Below, piece by piece: positions 1 to 5,914 of a stretch of 10,027 bases of DNA (positions are counted from its first letter, which is position 1; the number at the start of each line of letters is the position of its first letter). The translations under genes were made by a program, and so were the position numbers. The notes under the pieces were generated by a model. The model searched no databases and had not been told where the DNA came from. It worked only from the letters and a program-made list of their open reading frames with translations. The stretch is from Pavlovales sp. CCMP2436 (Eukaryota > Haptophyta > Pavlovophyceae > Pavlovales), in assembly GCA_026770615.1 (NCBI GenBank), contig MU631789.1:72722-82748 (forward strand). Reading direction: 5' to 3'.

Positions 1-11
1 GGGGGGGGGGG
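1..11. repeat. Poly-G run at the window edge
   Basis: Eleven consecutive G bases open the window. A homopolymer exactly at the edge is most easily explained as a contig or assembly-gap boundary, although the same window has a second, internal G-run near 285-294, so long G tracts may be genuine here. No function is assigned. Confidence 0.7.
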
Positions 12-239
12 TTAGGAAAGAAAGCAAGCTCTGTTTGTTCATCTTTTTCGAATTTATATTTGCTTCATTAAAGTTTTGACGTTGTTTGCTGTCCGATAGA
101 GACCCGGCCTAATTCTTTTGGGCTCTGCCCGGCGTTCCGGAGCTCAAATAAGCAAATTCCGGTACCGGTAAAGATCGGTCTCAACAGGACAGACTTGCTT
201 GTCGTTGCTCGTATTTCTCGCAAATTGAATCTGGACGTT

Positions 240-271
240 ACAGGGGCGCTATCTCGTCTTCCTCTCGCTCG
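240..271 (+). repeat. Duplicate of the exon start at 468
   Basis: CAGGGGCGCTATCTCGTCTT at 240-259 and CAGGGGCGGTATCACGTCTC at 468-487 are near-identical, and similarity continues through TCGCTCG to about 271 and 498. The copies are 228 bp apart. Both begin with CAG and encode G-R-Y in the same phase, but the first runs into a poly-glycine stretch and a TGA after about 17 codons. It may be a decoy or alternative acceptor, or the footprint of a tandem duplication that created the intron. Confidence 0.65.
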
Positions 272-320
272 GTGGTGGTGGAGGGGGGGGGGGTCATTGA
301 GTGGCATTATGCATGTAACA

Positions 321-458
321 ATAAATAATACGAATACTAATACTAATAATACTAATGATTATATTGATGATAATAACTATCATAATAATAATGATAATGG
401 TAATATTATGGTAATATTATGATAATGGTAATATAATAATAATACTAATACTAATAAA
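321..458. repeat. AT-rich AAT/ACT microsatellite
   Basis: An imperfect trinucleotide array built from AAT, ACT and GAT units occupies most of the distance to the acceptor. It contains two adjacent copies of GGTAATATTATG near 400-425. It is almost free of G and C, against the GC-rich exon that follows. Slippage-prone intronic simple repeat; no function inferred. Confidence 0.8.
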
Positions 459-470
459 TGTGTTTTTCAG

Positions 471-809
471 GGGCGGTATCACGTCTCTCTTTCGCTCGCC
501 GGCGCCGAAGTCTCGCGCTTCAACGTCACCGTTCCGGGCGCACACGTCGTGCACGGGCTGAAAGCGCTCGCCGCCCGCTCTCGCGCGCCGCTGCGGCTGC
601 GCGTGACGAACGCGCACGCACAAGTTGTGGAGGACTCGTTGATACTCACCTTCAACTCGGCGTTCTACCGCGCGATCAAGTGGCTCGTCGCCATTCCCGC
701 GCTCGCGCTTGGCGCTGTCGCACTGCTGCCGGACAGGCGAGGTGAAATGTCCGGACGAGCGGGGGGCGGTGCAGGTGGCGGTGGCAGCTCGATGCTACCC
801 GGGCTCTGA
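471..809 (+). CDS. Terminal exon, protein with C-terminal membrane helix (5' partial)
   Basis: The frame opens directly after the TGTTTTTCAG acceptor and runs 112 codons to TGA at 807-809. Third positions are strongly G/C. The first ~70 residues alternate beta-strand-like stretches (GRYHVSLSLAGAEV, RFNVTVPGAHVV, LRLRVTNAHAQVV), suggesting a lumenal or extracellular beta-rich domain, with a possible N-glycosylation site NVT. A hydrophobic segment follows (about residues 71-86, WLVAIPALALGAVALL), then a short basic and glycine-rich tail. This resembles the C-terminus of a type I membrane protein of the secretory pathway, but I do not recognise the family. A GTG at 549 could serve as a start, but the acceptor makes an exon more likely. 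The gene converges on UTP11. Confidence 0.6.
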   Translation, partial: GRYHVSLSLAGAEVSRFNVTVPGAHVVHGLKALAARSRAPLRLRVTNAHAQVVEDSLILTFNSAFYRAIKWLVAIPALALGAVALLPDRRGEMSGRAGGGAGGGGSSMLPGL

Positions 810-1136
810 GTCTGAGGGTATCCTGCTCAGGATGTGTTATTAACCTGGATTCCTCTACGGTGGCTTTGTCGACCGCCTTCTGAGCGGCAATTCATATATT
901 AAATCTATGCCTGTAATATTGATCGCTGCCCAGAAATATTAAATTACTTGATGTAACTAGCGTTAGTTAACCAGGCATGTAACTTCTTAATGCTTGGGTG
1001 GGGAAAGTCCTAGACAATTCAGGAGAACGTGACACAGCTTAAACGACTTGATAAATCGCACGGGCGACCTCTGGCCGAGGAGGGTAGTTCAGGAATTGGA
1101 AGAGCCGAGGCTCTGTCAGAGGTGGCCAGGGTCCGG
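810..1136. other. Convergent intergenic region
   Basis: This 327-bp stretch lies between the 3' ends of the first gene (+) and UTP11 (-), and must hold both 3' UTRs. I see no ORF of interest and no exact AATAAA on either strand. Two ATATTAAAT elements (896-904 and 936-944) are the nearest thing to AT-rich 3'-end signals. No RNA gene was recognised. Confidence 0.5.
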
Positions 1137-1961
1137 CTAGCGTTTCCGCTCGGTCTTCCACTTGTACACCGCCCGCTTCTGCACCTGCCCCGCCGCCCCG
1201 TCCTCGCCCGCGCGCGTGGTTGTGGTGACAGTGCGCTTCTTCTTGGCGCCGTTGCCCATCAGCGCGCGCTGCTGCTCCAGGTGGTCGACCTGCGCGCCGA
1301 TCTTGGCCTTACGCCCCACCCGCTGCTCAAGCTGCGTGTAGGCCGCCCGCTGCTGCCGCTCCACGCCGCCGAGCCACTTATCGAGCGCGCGCCCCCCATC
1401 GTTTGCCTCTGCGAGCGCGCGCACTTCCTTCGGCACCTTCACCGTCTCCGTTGCGAGCGTGGCCGTGCGGATGCGGTTGAAGCGGCGGTGCGCCAGCTCG
1501 GGCGCGGTGTCAAAGTGCGTCGCCATGTCGAAAGCCTCAGCCTCCGCCTCGTCCTCCACGAAGAGCGTGTGCGTGCCGCCCGCGTTGGGTTCCATGTCGT
1601 GTAGCGAGGCTCGCAACCTCTCGATCTTGTGCCCCTCACTCGTCCGCTTCGAGGCGAGATAGAGCGAGTCCTGCGCCTTGATGACCCGCATCACGCGCGG
1701 GGGCATCGGCTTGATGGCCGTCTCGCCCTTGTGCACGCCATCCTTGGTCTTAGAGCGGACCATTCCATAGTAGAACTCCTCGGGGTTGCGCTGCGCCGCC
1801 TTCTCCTTGAGCGACTTCAGGCGCTTCTGCTTGCTGTTATAGTCCTTGGCGCGCAGCTTGTAGTCCTTGTGCTTCTCGAGCAGCCCAAACGACTCGCGCA
1901 CCTTGGGCTGCGCGCGCTCCTTGTACGGCCGCCGCCGCACCGCGTTGCGGAGCGAGCTCAT
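1137..1961 (-). CDS. UTP11: U3 snoRNA-associated protein 11, SSU processome subunit
   Basis: Utp11 is a component of the nucleolar small-subunit processome, which binds U3 snoRNA and drives early cleavage of pre-18S rRNA. The intronless 274-residue product matches the family along its length: basic N-terminus with RERAQPK-type context, LLEKHKDYKLRAKDY (27-41), RNPEEFYYGMVRSKTKDGVH (58-77), an IERLRASLH segment, the D-ATHFDTAPELAHRRFNR block near 145-165 and a basic tail ending KWKTERKR. Human and yeast proteins are about 250 residues, so this copy is complete. The frame is also open upstream to a GTG at 1985, but ATG at 1961 is the natural start because the family begins M-S-S/A-L-R-N-A-like. 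It ends in TAG, showing that TAG is a stop codon here. Confidence 0.95.
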   Translation of the reverse strand: MSSLRNAVRRRPYKERAQPKVRESFGLLEKHKDYKLRAKDYNSKQKRLKSLKEKAAQRNPEEFYYGMVRSKTKDGVHKGETAIKPMPPRVMRVIKAQDSLYLASKRTSEGHKIERLRASLHDMEPNAGGTHTLFVEDEAEAEAFDMATHFDTAPELAHRRFNRIRTATLATETVKVPKEVRALAEANDGGRALDKWLGGVERQQRAAYTQLEQRVGRKAKIGAQVDHLEQQRALMGNGAKKKRTVTTTTRAGEDGAAGQVQKRAVYKWKTERKR

Positions 1962-2218
1962 CCTCTCTAGACGGTGTTGAGACACACGGGGAACAGAGCA
2001 GCCGGTCCTGTCGCAGTTGCCCGTCGCGTGTCACGCTCGAGGGAAGAGTTTTCAGTTCTGAGTTCTGTTAAATTTTGATGTCAGCTGCGGTCGGCCATTA
2101 ACCAGCAGGTCGCATCGCGAGCAGTACCAAGCTCTACGAACGAGCAGGCGCGGCGGAGTGCGAGCGACGCGCGGTCACGCGCGGGTCACACTGTCCCTCG
2201 GCGGACGCTCGCGACGGC
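1962..2218. promoter_or_regulatory. Divergent intergenic region, possible bidirectional promoter
   Basis: UTP11 (-) and the proline-rich gene (+) start 257 bp apart, head to head, so this interval should hold both promoters and 5' UTRs. No clear TATA box is visible on either strand; the only AT-rich patch is around 2068-2080. The + frame is open from 2102 after a TAA at 2099, so the downstream gene could start or splice in earlier than 2219. A shared promoter is inferred from layout alone. Confidence 0.35.
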
Positions 2219-2725
2219 ATGCTCGGCGAGCTCTTGGCTCGGGGCACAGCCATACAGAACTCGCACTCGCCCGGTGGGGCAGTGCCAGCGGCGAACGACA
2301 CCCGGCCCGAGGCGACTCCGCAGACCCTGCCAGCCCCCCCGTCGTCAGCGGATGCCATGCCGACCAGCGCAGCGCCTCCCGTGGCCTGCTTCCAGCCACC
2401 ACCGCCACCGGTCGCGGTGGTGATTGACAAGCCACCACCGCCGACACCGGGTGCGGCGGTGATCGACACAGGCGTGCTGCTGATAACCCCAGCCTTTCAA
2501 GAGCTGCGGCGAAGCTGCCAGGCAAAACTGAGTAACCTGCTCCTCTTCAAGGTGACCTCGCAGCATGTCACGGCAACCGAACGCAACAGAATTCGCAAGG
2601 TGCTCAAGCGGGAACGGCTCAGCGCGCGCACCCAGCAGGCGAGTACGACGACATTGGCGAAGGGAGCGCCTCTCCCTGCTGACGCAACCACTTCGGCCAA
2701 GCTCACTGTGGACCTGACCGACTGA
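2219..2725 (+). CDS. Proline-rich hypothetical protein
   Basis: A 168-codon frame from ATG to TGA with coding-like, G/C-ending codons. I do not recognise a family. The N-terminal half (1-85) is low-complexity, rich in P, A and T, with PPPPP tracts and repeated valine-isoleucine-aspartate motifs (VAVVIDK, AAVIDTG). A predicted helical, basic segment follows (about 93-140: TPAFQELRRSCQAKL through RNRIRKVLKRERLSARTQQ), which could bind nucleic acid or form a short coiled coil. The last residues, TVDLTD, fit the short hydrophobic-acidic pattern of SUMO-interacting motifs, but this is only a pattern. Divergent from UTP11; a dispersed repeat begins about 70 bp after the stop. Its real start may be upstream, since the frame is open from 2102. 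Confidence 0.5.
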   Translation: MLGELLARGTAIQNSHSPGGAVPAANDTRPEATPQTLPAPPSSADAMPTSAAPPVACFQPPPPPVAVVIDKPPPPTPGAAVIDTGVLLITPAFQELRRSCQAKLSNLLLFKVTSQHVTATERNRIRKVLKRERLSARTQQASTTTLAKGAPLPADATTSAKLTVDLTD

Positions 2726-2756
2726 GTTACAGCCATTGCATGCCCGGCCCAGCAGA

Positions 2757-2780
2757 GATCGGGGAGAGGTCGGGGAGAGG
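2757..2780. repeat. Short tandem duplication TCGGGGAGAGG
   Basis: Two tandem copies of TCGGGGAGAGG sit just downstream of the proline-rich gene's stop and just before the dispersed repeat. Likely slippage; no function seen. Confidence 0.6.
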
Positions 2781-2950
2781 CCGGCCGCCCCTCGGACTGG
2801 GTGAGCAGCAGGGCCACTACCGCAGAGAGGGGGTGACGGCAGAGGTGTACAGATGGCGAGAAGGATGGCGAGTCCCCGGGTCATAAGTTGGAGGCGGTCG
2901 ATGATGAGGCCAGCTGGATGATAGTAAGGCTGAGTCGCCGCTAATATTTA

Positions 2951-3139
2951 AAAAAAATGTAAAAAAAGTTTTACCTATCATAAATATATATAATATTTTA
3001 TTAATTTAAAACATGATATGTATTAATGTAGGGGTAGCTTCTGGCTGGCATAATATGACATGTATTAGTGCAGGGGTAGCTTCTGGCTGGCGGTGTGCGG
3101 CGGGATATATTATATGATACAATTTAATATGATAAATTT
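2951..3139. mobile_element. 189-bp AT-rich insertion in repeat copy 1
   Basis: Copy 2 joins GCTAATATTTA directly to CTGATAGGGATT; copy 1 has 189 bp between the same two blocks. The inserted DNA is AT-rich and has a 42-bp tandem repeat (near 3011-3092) whose shared core is GGGGTAGCTTCTGGCTGGC. ATTTA and AATTT flank it, but I see no clean target-site duplication or inverted ends, so it may equally be a deletion in copy 2. Confidence 0.45.
3011..3092. repeat. Tandem repeat, 42-bp unit, two copies
   Basis: TATTAATGTAGGGGTAGC at 3021 and TATTAGTGCAGGGGTAGC at 3063 are 42 bp apart and both continue with TTCTGGCTGGC. A weaker third echo, GGGCTGGCGGTGCG, lies near 3230-3243. Noncoding in appearance. 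Confidence 0.75.
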
Positions 3140-3272
3140 CTGATAGGGATTTAAGGGCGTCTGGCAACTGAACACCTGTTGAACCATGCCGAGCCGCTAC
3201 TATACATATTATATTTATGTAGGAGGAATTGGGCTGGCGGTGCGTTTCAAGTTCAGGTCAGGCTGATCTTAG

Positions 3273-3875
3273 CGCTCCGACGCAGGCTCCTACGCGCAAC
3301 GCCGAAGTGGGGAGCTGGTAGAAGTGGTGGATGATGAGGAAGCCGAAAACAAAGCGCTGGAGTCGCTGCGCAGCGCAGGGCCGCCCGACAGTGCGCGAGC
3401 AAGCGAGTCCATTGGTGATCCCAGCGGTGACGTATCGCTGGGAAGCGATGGGGTTTTGAATGTCGAGAACTCGTTCGCGCGTGCAGGGCGCGGGCCGCAG
3501 CGCGGGGGCGCGGTGGAAGGACTGGTTGAAGAGGGAGCCGAAGGAGCCGAGACGTCGAGCGCGAGCGAGTCCACTTGATGGCGGGTTTGGGTTTTGAATG
3601 CCGTGAACTTGTTCGCACGTGCAGGGCGCGGGCCGCCGCGCGGGGGCGCGGTGGAAGGACTAGTTGAAGAAGGAGCCGAAGGAGCCAAACCAGGCAACGC
3701 GAGGCCGTCCGGCCGAGCGCGAGCGATCGAGTTCATTGGTGGTCTCACCGTCTGCTTGTCGCTAGGAAGCGACGGGGTTTTGAATGCCGTGAACTCGTTC
3801 GCGCGTGCGGGGTGCGGGCTGCAGCGCGGGGCGCGTTGGAAGGACTGGTCGAAGAACGAGCCGAGGGAGCTATGA
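3273..3875 (+). pseudogene. Possible broken reading frame through the three-unit repeat
   Basis: Frame +3 opens at 3273 just after a CTTAG acceptor-like site and starts with an acidic stretch (GELVEVVDDEEAENKALESL), then runs through three repeat units whose best-kept peptide is EGLVEEGAEGA. A TGA at 3576-3578 interrupts it, and the third unit lost one G of a GGGGG run (near 3830), shifting frame. The opposite strand is also open (3892 down to TAG at 3290), giving a Ser/Pro/Ala-rich product. Third codon positions of the two readings coincide, so synonymous change cannot tell the strands apart. There is no clear start. I do not recognise a family; it may be noncoding repeat. Confidence 0.25.
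3395..3870. repeat. Three-unit imperfect tandem repeat
   Basis: GGTTTTGAATG marks the units at 3452, 3590 and 3776 (spacings 138 and 186 bp, both multiples of three). Each unit continues with a TTCGC-CGTGC-GGG-GCGGG block and a GGAAGGACT-GT-GAAGA block. The middle unit lacks about 48 bp upstream of the marker relative to the third. The units are GC-rich and diverged by roughly 10-15 percent, so the duplication is not recent. Confidence 0.85.
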
Positions 3876-4023
3876 TAACGACGTTCTCTATTTTAAATTT
3901 CAATATGATAACTTATCCAACCTGGTGAAGAGTAACTATCTTGTACATTTGCGAGATGTTCTGAATATAGATGCACATGTACTGCCAGGACTAATGTCTG
4001 ACGTCGACCAATTCTGTGAGTGA
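3871..4023 (+). other. AT-rich coding-like fragment ending at a GTGAGT site
   Basis: A frame of about 50 codons (YDNDVLYFKFQYDNLSNL, then HLRDVLNIDAHVLPGLMSDV) runs to TGA at 4021-4023. Its codons end mostly in A/T, unlike every other gene-like frame here, and its amino acids look protein-like rather than low-complexity. It has no in-frame ATG near its start. GTGAGT at 4016-4021 is a good splice donor, so it could be an internal exon, or a fragment of a mobile element or transferred gene. I do not recognise it. Confidence 0.25.
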
Positions 4024-4063
4024 ACACCATCTGTTGCATCATGCTGAGCCGCTAATAGAAATA

Positions 4064-4234
4064 TACAGGGGATCGCGGGCAATAAGAACGGCGCTTTTAG
4101 AGGCTGAGGCTGAGTTTCTTAGCAAATTACATACAAACAATGCTAAAATTTGTTTGAATTTCATACAAACAATGCAAAAAAAAGAGGCTCAGTTTCTTAA
4201 CACGACGGTTTCTTATTGCCCGCGATCCCCTGTA
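4064..4234. mobile_element. MITE with 23-bp perfect TIRs and TA target duplication
   Basis: Bases 4066-4088 (beginning CAGGGGATCGCGGGCAATAA) are the exact reverse complement of 4210-4232. Both ends are flanked by TA (4064-4065 and 4233-4234), giving a 167-bp element with a TA target duplication. It encodes nothing. Inside are two direct repeats: GAGGCT(G/C)AGTTTCTTA at 4106 and 4184, and CATACAAACAATGC at 4130 and 4162. CAG-starting termini with TA duplications are typical of Tc1/mariner elements of the pogo/Tigger type, so this is probably a non-autonomous derivative mobilised in trans. No 8-bp duplication, as expected for hAT, is present. The perfect ends suggest recent insertion. Confidence 0.88.
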
Positions 4235-4253
4235 GATACCCAGTACCCGGCCC

Positions 4254-4605
4254 CTACTCCCACTCCCAGCCGAGCGCGAGCAGGCTTGCGTGGCGCACGC
4301 TGAGCGGTGCGATCGAACTCTGGTCGAGCTGGACGCGCAAGCGGCCGCTCGAGCCCACCCAGCTGAGCAGGCGCACCTTGCGCCCGTTCAGCTCGGGGCG
4401 AGCCGCCGCCAGCCCGCAGAGCATCGCTGTGAGCCGGCGGTTGGCGCGCTTGATCTCGACCGACGCGATGAGCACGGAGAGGCGCTCGCCGTCGTCCAGC
4501 TCGAGCTCGACCGACGTGCACTCGCCGGAGACGGCCGTGACGACACCCTTGCGCCCGAGAACGAAGTCACCGCCCGCCGGCTGCGAGGTGATCGTGGCGC
4601 TGCGC
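4254..4605 (-). CDS. Exon with 'PELNGR' small-barrel-like domain (5' incomplete)
   Basis: The minus frame ends at TAG (4256-4254) and encodes about 116 residues with high G/C at third positions. The first part (FVLGRKGVVTAVSGE, ECTSVELELDDGERLSVLI) reads as beta strands; the second contains ARPELNGRKVRLLSWV, then SGRLRVQLD and LSVRHASLLAL. The P-E-L-N-G-R motif followed by a turn and G-R-L-x-V-x-L is a pattern I associate with short SH3/KOW-like barrels in algal proteins, often near ankyrin or MYND modules; the precise family is uncertain. The frame continues upstream to a TAG near 4716 with no ATG. The likeliest real boundary is a CAG acceptor at 4608-4606, exactly where the dispersed repeat begins. 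Alternatively the gene lost its 5' part. A MITE lies 20 bp past the stop. Confidence 0.55.
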
Positions 4606-4756
4606 CTGGTCAGCAGCAGGGCCACTACCGCGGAGAGAGGGTGATGACATAGGTGTACACATGGCGAAGGACGGCGAGATGATGATGAGGACAGCTGGAT
4701 GAGGAGGAACTGCCGCTAATATTTACTGATAGGGATTCAAGCTGGCGTCTGACTGT
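4606..4756 (-). repeat. Dispersed repeat, copy 2 (compact)
   Basis: This is the uninterrupted partner of 2797-3170, lacking the 189-bp insertion and the ~27-bp segment. On the minus strand the shared sequence ends GGCCCTGCTGCT-AC-CAG, after which the copies diverge completely (GCGCAGCGCC here, TCCGAGGGGC in copy 1). Here that edge abuts the PELNGR exon, so it could be the 3' end of an intron or the end of a transposed segment that truncated the gene. Confidence 0.8.
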
Positions 4757-4926
4757 TCTGAATGTTGTGCTGGTCTGAGCGCTGCGTCGCCCATTGCCTG
4801 CTGCGTGCCTTAGTCGGCTGCGCTGGCTTGGGCGCCACCGCGCGTGCCGATGGATCTCCTAATATAATATTAAATACATGTGTAATTATATCCGCTCGTT
4901 CGACCTCTAAGTCTCATCGACGTCGG
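4757..4926. other. Intergenic, nothing recognised
   Basis: The left part is GC-rich and contains CTGCGTCGCCCATTGCCTGC-like low-complexity sequence; the right part (4858-4895) turns AT-rich with ATATAATATTAAATA. No ORF, RNA gene or repeat was recognised between repeat copy 2 and the TATA-like site. Confidence 0.4.
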
Positions 4927-4938
4927 TATAAATAAAAA
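4927..4938 (+). promoter_or_regulatory. TATA-box-like element
   Basis: TATAAATAAAAA follows GC-containing DNA (GACGTCGG). It lies 61 bp before an ATG at 4988, leaving room for initiation about 30 bp downstream. A perfect 12-bp palindrome, TGACAGCTGTCA (4974-4985), lies just before that ATG. Strong match to an eukaryotic TATA consensus, but the downstream gene is weak, so promoter activity is inferred. Confidence 0.4.
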
Positions 4939-4987
4939 GCTGATGCTACTATTCTTATTATTAGCAGATCAGCTGACAGCTGTCATC

Positions 4988-5095
4988 ATGGTTCTTTGCA
5001 GGTGGTGTTCACTTCACCCACAGACTTGGTCGACGTCAGACATTAGTCCTGGCGCAGCAGAGGTGGTAGAGGTGAAGTTGGTGACGAGCTCGTAG
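4988..5095 (+). CDS. Short candidate ORF after TATA-like site
   Basis: ATG at 4988 opens a 35-codon frame (begins MVLCRWCSLHPQTW, ends in VVEVKLVTSS) to TAG at 5093-5095. Support is only positional: it lies downstream of the TATA-like element. A TTTGCAG|GTGG junction at 4994-5004 offers splice-site-like sequence, so the true transcript might be spliced. I recognise no family. It could as easily be noncoding. Confidence 0.15.
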   Translation: MVLCRWCSLHPQTWSTSDISPGAAEVVEVKLVTSS

Positions 5096-5572
5096 CAAAT
5101 GCCACTGGCACACGCTCACGTCCATCTAGATTCAAGGTGCATGCGTGTGCCACCCTGTCCGGCGCCGCGGCCGCCGCGGCCAAGGCATGCACCGGCAACG
5201 CGACGAGTTCAGGATGGCGTCGTCTTTCTGGATAAAAAACCGCATGGCTCGGAAACGTATGCCCCGGAAACGGTCTCCCGGACTCCACAGTTGTGCACCC
5301 TATACACAACAATATGCACACTGTTAGCCTATAGTTAGAGGATAATTTTCGAGCACAGGGATAGTGTCATCGTTCCCTCGTCGTTGCATCCAATAAAAGC
5401 TCTGCCAAAACAGCACTGCGCATACTGGTGCCAAAAAACAAAACTTGTTGAAGATACCATTGTCATGGCCATTTATTAAACGACGTTAACACAGTGTCAC
5501 CAACTTAGGTACAGCTTTTCTAGTGACGCACGTCGCAAGGGAAGTTTCACACTAATTCCGTGACACGGTGGC
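5096..5572. other. Mostly unassigned stretch with polyadenylation-like signals
   Basis: A GC-rich half (5096-5290) holds overlapping frames of 60-90 codons on both strands, none convincing, and a short palindromic GCCGCGGCCGCCGCGGCC block near 5163. The AT-richer half has AATAAA on the + strand at 5392-5397 and AATAAA on the - strand (TTTATT at about 5471-5476). These could end transcripts from the left (+) and right (-) respectively. No RNA gene recognised. Confidence 0.35.
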
Positions 5573-5793
5573 ATGGTGGCCTTCTTTCTCGCCTCGGCAT
5601 TCATCATTCTCGTGACGACAAAGAGAATGTCGTCACGGCATTTCTTCTACCGGTAAGTCTCCCACCGCCACGACTTTTGTCAAATGAAATGCCAAGACGA
5701 ACACTTATGAATACTTACAGAAAAATCCGAGGAAGCGCCGGGGGTGACGTCCAGACGATGTGCTCTCGTCGGCAATTGATGGCTTGGCAGTAG
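5573..5793 (+). CDS. Candidate two-exon small membrane protein
   Basis: ATG at 5573 starts a hydrophobic peptide (MVAFFLASAFIILVTT, then a basic KRMSSRHFFYR). At 5653 the sequence reads CCG|GTAAGT and at 5711-5720 ATACTTACAG|A. Removing 5653-5720 (68 nt) keeps the frame, restores an arginine codon across the junction and leads through KIRGSAGG to a TAG at 5791-5793, for about 50 residues. The N-terminal helix suggests a signal anchor. Without splicing the frame stops in the intron. The opposite strand offers a competing reading in which 5718-5713 is itself a GTAAGT donor, so the strand is unresolved. Confidence 0.3.
5653..5720 (+). other. Candidate 68-nt intron with donors on both strands
   Basis: The + strand starts GTAAGT and ends ACTTACAG. 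Because ACTTAC is the reverse complement of GTAAGT, the minus strand also presents a perfect donor at 5718-5713. Length and borders suit a short protist intron on the + strand; the pyrimidine tract is weak. Confidence 0.35.
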
Positions 5794-5914
5794 CGCGAAG
5801 AGCTGAGAGCGAGAGTGGGAGCGCGTGCGACGCCAGCGAGCGCGTTCGCAGCGCGTGCACCTGACGTACGCGGCTGCATCGCGCGAGCTGCGTAGCCGCT
5901 CGGCAGCTGCTCAT
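5719..5914 (-). CDS. Candidate first exon with transit-peptide-like N-terminus
   Basis: ATG at 5914 begins a frame rich in Arg, Ser, Ala and Leu and with no acidic residue in roughly its first 45 positions (MSSCRAATQLARCSRVRQVH, LASHALPLSLSALRATAKP), as in mitochondrial or plastid targeting peptides. It reaches TTTTTCT|GTAAGTATT at 5718, an ideal donor; unspliced it would stop four codons later. I could not find an acceptor to the left that gives a long second exon, although a minus-strand AATAAA lies near 5475. The ATG overlaps the stop of the ankyrin frame (ATGA). GC-rich DNA often yields such frames by chance, so this is weak. Confidence 0.25.

Larger units (their letters stand above)
12..470 (+). 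other. Probable intron upstream of the first exon
   Basis: No convincing coding sequence is visible here. The segment ends at 461-470 in TGTTTTTCAG, a textbook polypyrimidine tract plus AG acceptor, immediately before a GC-rich frame. Inside lie an AT-rich microsatellite, a G-run and a second CAG acceptor-like site at 240-242. The 5' donor is not identified; it may lie left of the window, or at 271 (GTGGTG) if the short frame after the first CAG is an exon. The intron reading rests on the acceptor and on the base-composition jump at 471. Confidence 0.55.
2797..3170 (-). repeat. Dispersed repeat, copy 1 (interrupted)
   Basis: Bases 2797-2950 and 3140-3170 match 4606-4756 (copy 2). Shared blocks include AGCAGCAGGGCCACTACCGC, AGGTGTACA-ATGGCGA, GATGATGAGG-CAGCTGGATGA, GCCGCTAATATTTA and CTGATAGGGATT. 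This copy carries about 27 extra bases near 2876-2902 and a 189-bp insertion (2951-3139) absent from copy 2. It contains no gene. On the minus strand the homology ends with CAG at 2799-2797, the same edge as copy 2. Confidence 0.8.

Noticed and set aside
1029..1970. + strand frames opposite UTP11
   Set aside because: UTP11 homology fixes the coding strand as minus.
2345..2884. 179-codon minus frame opposite the proline-rich gene
   Set aside because: Its composition is Arg/Cys/His-rich and low in coherence; it extends into repeat copy 1, and the + frame has better codon bias and a natural start.
5145..5327. + frame with MASSFWIKNRMARKRMPRK resembling ribosomal protein eL39
   Set aside because: Only the spacing of F-x-I-K and a few basic residues match; the diagnostic QNRPIPQWIR and RRHWRRTKLG segments are absent.
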